Positions 58,368 through 64,000 of a DNA stretch of 64,000 nucleotides are shown here, in pieces. Each line of letters begins with the position of its first letter. Within the stretch, counting starts at the first letter, position 1. The translations under genes and the position numbers were made by a program. The notes under the pieces are model-generated. The model was given only the letters and a program-made list of their open reading frames with translations, ran no database searches and had not been told where the DNA came from. Source of the DNA: Magicicada septendecula (lineage: Eukaryota; Arthropoda; Insecta; Hemiptera; Cicadidae). Where the stretch lies: contig CM068375.1 in the NCBI GenBank assembly GCA_034769895.1, positions 253,001,542 to 253,065,541 of the forward strand, written 5' to 3'.

Positions 58368-58802
58368 AAAATTGAGTGCCAAGATTGCAATAAATGTTAT
58401 ATAGGACAAACAAAAAAACAGCTGAAAAAACGTTATTTTGAACACCTAAATGCATACAAAAAACCAGATATATATAAATCCAATTTAGCCACACATGCAA
58501 TAAACACAGGACATGAATTCCCAGACATAACCAGTGTAACACTAATAAAACATATACCACACAAAGGCACCATAATGAACATTTGGGAAAATTTACAGAT
58601 TTACAAACATAAAACACAAAACAAACTAATACCAGAACAAATACAAATCAATACAAAACATGACACAATATTCAAAGCACTCAACATCGAAAATACACAA
58701 AATACAAAAACAGATACCACAGCCACACACAATAATGCAACTTTAAAAGACCAAAGACCAACAAACTGCCTTAATAACATCCAGAAGCCAACACACAAAT
58801 AA
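58368..58802 (+). pseudogene. E19 GIY-YIG endonuclease frame
   Basis: Same domain, with Lys after the stop and a private ITSVTL for ITNVTL. Confidence 0.8.
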
Positions 58803-58813
58803 TTCACCAGAAA

Positions 58814-58888
58814 CAAGATGGCGAAGGCTGAAGATGAGAGTACAGGAACTCTCGAAACATTTTCCACAAATAGAAAAATAACATCTTG
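58814..58888 (+). ncRNA. Hammerhead ribozyme-like element, E20 (stem III broken)
   Basis: ACATTTT variant; other parts as in E1. Confidence 0.6.
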
Positions 58889-60124
58889 AGGTAAATTTAT
58901 ATATAAATATTAAATGTATTATATACATCAAGAAACAGACTGTAGCAGAAAGTGATTGAAATAATATAACCATACAAGGTAAATAAGCCTACAGTGAAAA
59001 AACGAAAAGTGAGGTTATAAAACAAATGCAAAAACAAATGCAAAAACAAAAGTGTATAGTGAAAAAAATAGTGAAGTGAATATCAAATTAAGTGAAATCA
59101 ACTACCAAATAACGGATAACAAATCATCTCTCACATAAATATACATTAACATGTACACAAACAACATAACCACAATTCCATATAACCACATTACCAAATT
59201 GTTAAACAAATTTCAAACACGAAAAAAACAACTAATTAACACAAACATGAACATATACTTCAATAGACAATGCCAAAAACATAAATTAACACCTAAATAC
59301 ATCAACATAAACACAAACAACAAAAATATGACTGCACAAAAAACTATAAAACAAGCACAAAGGCTATGGATACAAAACGAAATTAATCAATTATACAGTA
59401 AGAAAAATAGCATAACACTAGACATATACAAACTACACTTAGAGCTAACAAGTTTATTACATCCAATCACTTGGAATAATAAATACAATAACATAGAAAA
59501 TAAAATAAGATTTGAAAAAACAAAAACACTTATACAATCAACAAAAAACTTAACACATTAAAAAACAAAACAAAAATCAAGAACAAAAAAACAAAAATAA
59601 ACACACATTTTACCCTCGAACCATTAACCTTAGCAATACAGAATTTAACAAAAAAGAAACAGAATATTTAAACAATATGTCAAAAACTAACATAACCCAA
59701 AATGCAAACAAAAATCTAGAAAATTTAATAGTAGAAACAGAATTTGCCATTAACCTAATAAAAGACAATATACAAGAAGAAAAAAGAACAGAAGCAACAC
59801 ATATAATTAAAAAAATAATCACTAGCGAAATGAAAAACAAAGATAAACAAAAGAAAAACAATAAAAGAAATTAAAAATAAAGTAAAGAACAATAATTTAA
59901 TAATAACTAAAGCAGACAAAAGTCAAGCAACAGTAATCATCGATAAAGCAGACTACATCAAAAAAACCGAAGACTTCATCAACAATAATAAATGCGTACA
60001 ACTAGATAAAAACCCAACAGAAAACTATCTTAAACAAACAATAAAACTAATAAAAACAACTAAAAACATTTTCAACAATAAAAACATTGACATATATATA
60101 AACAATAATCCAGAACCACCTAAA

Positions 60125-60553
60125 ATGAATAGCCTAATAAAAATACACAAATTAAACAACCCAATACGACCATTAATCAATTTCAAAAAAGGTCCTACAT
60201 ACAAAATAGCACAAATAATAGCACAAAAACTAAAAAGTAACAATCTAACAAATAACCATCATAACATAAAAAATACATACGAATTAATAGACAAACTAAA
60301 AATAATAAATATAAATGAAAATACATTTTTCACATCATATGACTTAACAAACATGTACACTAATATCCCAGTAGAAGAAACAATTGACATAATAATAAAC
60401 AAACTTAAAGAACAAAATGAAAACAAACAATATATAACCGAAATAAAAAATAGTCTCCAACTAATACTAAAACAAAATTACTTTGAATTTAATAGCAAAA
60501 TTTATCAACAGAAAGAAGGTTTAGCAATGGGATCACCATTATCAAGCATATAG
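60125..60553 (+). CDS. E20 RT fragment ending in motif B, 142 aa
   Basis: Same protein as the E19 fragment. Motif A SYDLTNMYTNIP is intact; the frame stops after GLAMGSPLSSI at the shared one-base loss. Confidence 0.78.
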   Translation: MNSLIKIHKLNNPIRPLINFKKGPTYKIAQIIAQKLKSNNLTNNHHNIKNTYELIDKLKIININENTFFTSYDLTNMYTNIPVEETIDIIINKLKEQNENKQYITEIKNSLQLILKQNYFEFNSKIYQQKEGLAMGSPLSSI

Positions 60554-61257
60554 CAGAAATATTCCTCCAACACATAAACACCAAAATACAAAATATCATA
60601 AAAACACATGACCCAAATGGCATATGGATAAGATATGCAGATGATGGACTATATGTATCAAATAACAAAAACACAAATGCAGAGAACATACTGAAACAAA
60701 TCAATAACATACATCCCAAAATACAATTCACAGAAGAAAAAGAAAAACATAACAAAATCAACTATTTAGACATAACCATCACAAGATATAACAAACACAT
60801 ACAATATGCAATATATAGAAAATCAACTTCCACTAACATCATTATACCTAACCATTCTGATCACCCACCACAACATAAAATGGCAGCATTTTATTCGTTA
60901 TTTAACAGAATGTACAAAATACCCCTAAACAAACAAGAAACTGAATAAGAAAGAAATATAATATACCAAATTGGTTATGCAAATGGATACAATAAAAATA
61001 CTATTATCAAAATAGAAAATAAAATCAAATACAAAATAAAAACTGAACAATTAAGAATTAATCAAACTGAACAACACATAAATAATAACAACAACAAAAA
61101 ATGGGCAACATTCACATATATAAATAATAAAATGACAAAACTAACAAAACTATTTAAAAACACAGATATAAAAATAGCATACAAAACTAATAAAAATAAA
61201 TTACAAAATCTAAATAGCTCACATAACAAAGATAATACAACAACCAACGGTATATAA

Positions 61258-61692
61258 AACATTGAGTGCCAAGATTGCAATAAATGTTATATAGGACAAA
61301 CAAAAAAACAGCTGAAAAAACGTTATTTTGAACACCTAAATGCATACAAAAAACCAGATATATATAAATCCAATTTAGCCACACATGCAATAAACACAGG
61401 ACATGAATTCCCAGACATAACCAATGTAACACTAATAAAACATATACCACACAAAGGCACCATAATGAACATTTGGGAAAATTTACAGATTTACAAACAT
61501 AAAACACAAAACAAACTAATACCAGAACAAATACAAATCAATACAAAACATGACACAATATTCAAAGCACTCAACATCGAAAATACACAAAATACAAAAA
61601 CAGATACCACAGCCACACACAATAATGCAACTTTAAAAGACCAAAGACCAACAAACTGCCTTAATAACATCCAGAAGCCAACACACAAATAA
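61258..61692 (+). pseudogene. E20 GIY-YIG endonuclease frame
   Basis: Same domain with Asn directly after the stop and intact downstream motifs. Confidence 0.8.
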
Positions 61693-61703
61693 TTCACCAG
61701 AAA

Positions 61704-61778
61704 CAAGATGGCGAAGGCTGAAGATGAGAGTACAGGAACTCTCGAAACATTTTCCACAAATAGAAAAATAACATCTTG
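61704..61778 (+). ncRNA. Hammerhead ribozyme-like element, E21 (stem III broken)
   Basis: ACATTTT variant; other parts as in E1. Confidence 0.6.
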
Positions 61779-62028
61779 AGGTAAATTTATATATAAATAT
61801 TAAATGTATTATATACATCAAGAAACAGACTGTAGCAGAAAGTGATTGAAATAATATAACCATACAAGGTAAATAAGCCTACAGTGAAAAAACGAAAAGT
61901 GAGGTTATAAAACAAATGCAAAAACAAAAGTGTATAGTGAAAAAAATAGTGAAGTGAATATCAAATTAAGTGAAATCAACTACCAAATAACGGATAACAA
62001 ATCATCTCTCACATAAATATACATTAAC

Positions 62029-64000
62029 ATGTACACAAACAACATAACCACAATTCCATATAACCACATTACCAAATTGTTAAACAAATTTCAAACACGA
62101 AAAAAACAACTAATTAACACAAACATGAACATATACTTCAATAGACAATGCCAAAAACATAAATTAACACCTAAATACATCAACATAAACACAAACAACA
62201 AAAATATGACTGCACAAAAAACTATAAAACAAGCACAAAGGCTATGGATACAAAACGAAATTAATCAATTATACAGTAAGAAAAATAGCATAACACTAGA
62301 CATATACAAACTACACTTAGAGCTAACAAGTTTATTACATCCAATCACTTGGAATAATAAATACAATAACATAGAAAATAAAATAAGATTTGAAAAAACA
62401 AAAACACTTATACAATCAACAAAAAACTTAACACATTAAAAAACAAAACAAAAATCAAGAACAAAAAAACAAAAATAAACACACATTTTACCCTCGAACC
62501 ATTAACCTTAGCAATACAGAATTTAACAAAAAAGAAACAGAATATTTAAACAATATGTCAAAAACTAACATAACCCAAAATGCAAACAAAAATCTAGAAA
62601 ATTTAATAGTAGAAACAGAATTTGCCATTAACCTAATAAAAGACAATATACAAGAAGAAAAAAGAACAGAAGCAACACATATAATTAAAAAAATAATCAC
62701 TAGCGAAATGAAAAACAAAGATAAACAAAAGAAAAACAATTAAAGAAATTAAAAATAAAGTAAAGAACAATAATTTAATAATAACTAAAGCAGACAAAAG
62801 TCAAGCAACAGTAATCATCGATAAAGCAGACTACATCAAAAAAACCGAAGACTTCATCAACAATAATAAATGCGTACAACTAGATACAAACCCAACAGAA
62901 AACTATCTTAAACAAACAATAAAACTAATAAAAACAACTAAAAACATTTTCAACAATAAAAACATAGACATATATATAAACAATAATCCAGAACCACCTA
63001 AAATGAATAGCCTAATAAAAATACACAAATTAAACAACCCAATACGACCATTAATCAATTTCAAAAAAGCTCCTACATATAACAAAAGCAAAAATAATAG
63101 CACAAAAACTAAAAAGTAACCATCTAACAAATAACCATCATAACAGAAAAATACATACGAATTAATAGACAAACTAAAAATAATAAATATAAATGAAAAT
63201 ACATTTTTCACATCATATAACGTAACAAACATGTACACTAATATCCCAGTAGAAGAAACAATTGACATAATAACAAACAAACTTAAAGAACAAAATGAAA
63301 ACAAACAATATATAACCGAAATAAAAAATAGTGTCCAACTAAAACTAAAACAAAATTACTTTGAATTTAATAGCAAAATTTATCAACAGAAAGAAGGTTT
63401 AGCAATGGGATCACCATTATCAAGCATAATAGCAGAAATATTCCTACAACACATAGACACCAAAATACAAAATATGATAAAAACACATGACCCAAATGGC
63501 ATATGGATAAGATATGCAGATGATGGACTATATGTATCCAATAACAAAAACACAAATGCAGAGAACATACTGAAACAAATCAATAACATACATCCCAAAA
63601 TACAATTCACAGAAGAAAAAGAAAAACATAACAAAATCAACTATTTAGACATAACCATCACAAGATATAACAAACACATACAATATGCAATATATAGAAA
63701 ACCAACTTCCACTAACATCATTATACCTAACCATTCTGATCACTCACCACAACATAAAATGGCAGCATTTTATTCGTTATTTAACAGAATGTACAAAATA
63801 CCCCTAAACAAACGAGAAACTGAATAAGAAAGAAATATAATATACCAAATTGGTTATGCAAATGGATACAATAAAAATACTATTATCAAAATAGAAAATA
63901 AAATCAAATACAAAATAAAAACTGAACAATTAAGAATTAATCAAACTGAACAACACATAAATAATAACAACAACAAAAAATGGGCCACATTCACATATAT
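62029..64000 (+). pseudogene. E21: Penelope-like polyprotein, cut by window end
   Basis: N-terminal 136 aa open (62029-62439). MSKTN lead-in (62555-62743) ends at a TAA (AACAATTAAAG), a different version of the lesion in E14-E20. Further indels lie near 63080 and 63145. Motif A has Asn (SYNVT). TAA follows ETE at 63825-63827; the window ends in the connection segment. Confidence 0.86.
63231..63827 (+). CDS. E21 RT palm and thumb fragment, 198 aa
   Basis: Opens at MYTNIP just after an Asn-bearing motif A. It holds motif B GLAMGSPLSS, YADD, and the RKPTST thumb with HSPQHK, and ends KRETE as in the left block (KQETE elsewhere in the right block). Confidence 0.78.
   Translation: MYTNIPVEETIDIITNKLKEQNENKQYITEIKNSVQLKLKQNYFEFNSKIYQQKEGLAMGSPLSSIIAEIFLQHIDTKIQNMIKTHDPNGIWIRYADDGLYVSNNKNTNAENILKQINNIHPKIQFTEEKEKHNKINYLDITITRYNKHIQYAIYRKPTSTNIIIPNHSDHSPQHKMAAFYSLFNRMYKIPLNKRETE

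Larger units (their letters stand above)
56265..58802 (+). pseudogene. E19: degenerate Penelope-like polyprotein, right-block type
   Basis: N-terminal 136 aa open (56265-56675). MLTN insertion, 7-base deletion, then an RT frame that ends inside motif B because one A is missing at AGCATATAGC (about 57667). The connection segment lacks nine bases near 58260. EN is open 58368-58802. Confidence 0.87.
59151..61692 (+). pseudogene. E20: degenerate Penelope-like polyprotein, right-block type
   Basis: RT matches E19, including the one-base loss in motif B, but the lead-in is MSKTN (59677-59874) rather than MLTN. N-terminal 136 aa open (59151-59561); EN open 61258-61692. The mix of E19-like RT and E17-like lead-in indicates exchange between units. 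Confidence 0.87.
37188..64000 (+). repeat. Right block of Penelope-like element tandem array (rest of E12 to E21)
   Basis: Same unit as the left block. Equivalent MNIWENL starts lie at 38365, 41261, 44142, 47022, 49907, 52798, 55689, 58575 and 61465, giving periods of 2896, 2881, 2880, 2885, 2891, 2891, 2886 and 2890 bp. Block-specific marks are an open 144-codon EN frame, a 7-nt deletion early in the RT from E14 to E20, and mostly a G-to-T change in the third stem of the ribozyme-like element. The array continues past the end of the window. Confidence 0.97.

Noticed and set aside
1..64000. Bacterial retron, group II intron or diversity-generating RT
   Set aside because: Motif B, the thumb signature, fusion to C-terminal GIY-YIG and the hammerhead all fit eukaryotic PLEs. 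No template or variable repeat pair, and no intron RNA fold, was seen.
1..64000. CRISPR-like or short-period repeat array
   Set aside because: The repeat period is about 2.88 kb with no unique spacers; it is a tandem transposon array.

Overview
The window is almost entirely one thing: a head-to-tail tandem array of a Penelope-like retroelement (PLE) with a repeat unit of about 2.88 kb. Twenty complete or nearly complete units (called E1 to E20 here), a partial unit at each end (E0, E21) and one 3.49 kb insertion fill all 64 kb. All units lie on the + strand and the array runs off both ends. The family is shown by a PLE-type reverse transcriptase (RT; AMGSPLSS motif B, YADD motif C, RKPTST..HP..K thumb signature) followed by a C-terminal GIY-YIG endonuclease (EN; C..C, YIGQT, KKR..EH, W-E). 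That points to an animal genome, plausibly an arthropod. The DNA is AT-rich and the sense strand of the array is very A-rich and G-poor.

Each unit reads: about 275 bp of leader, an N-terminal PLE region starting MYTNN, the RT, a connection segment, the GIY-YIG domain, then a 75-nt structured element that fits a type I hammerhead ribozyme (CUGANGA and GAAA core, three stems, 7-bp closing helix). A transcript across the array could therefore be cut once per unit into monomers of about 2.9 kb.

No unit encodes an intact protein. Three lesions occur in every copy where the site is present: a one-base frame change between the N-terminal and RT regions, a TAA after ..ETE at the end of the RT core, and a TAA in place of the tyrosine of the GIY motif. 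Further lesions define subfamilies. Units with the longest RT frames (426 aa) have Asn for the motif A catalytic Asp, while units that keep Asp have broken N-terminal RT frames. The left block (1-33697) has broken EN frames. The right block (from about 38.1 kb) has an open 144-codon EN frame, but from E14 on it carries a small deletion early in the RT. Unit types recur in blocks (A-B-B-C, A-B-C), a higher-order pattern expected from unequal exchange and gene conversion. The array behaves as a PLE-derived macrosatellite rather than a set of independent insertions.

The only non-array DNA is 33698-37187. It splits E12 inside the RT, has TG..CA ends and is flanked by AAAA on both sides. Removing it with one AAAA restores a unit of 2896 bp, exactly the length of the next unit, so it is a later insertion. 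I recognise no gene in it. It holds AT-rich sequence, a purine-rich 20-bp direct repeat, a cluster of ATCGAT-type sites and low-complexity A/T tracts.
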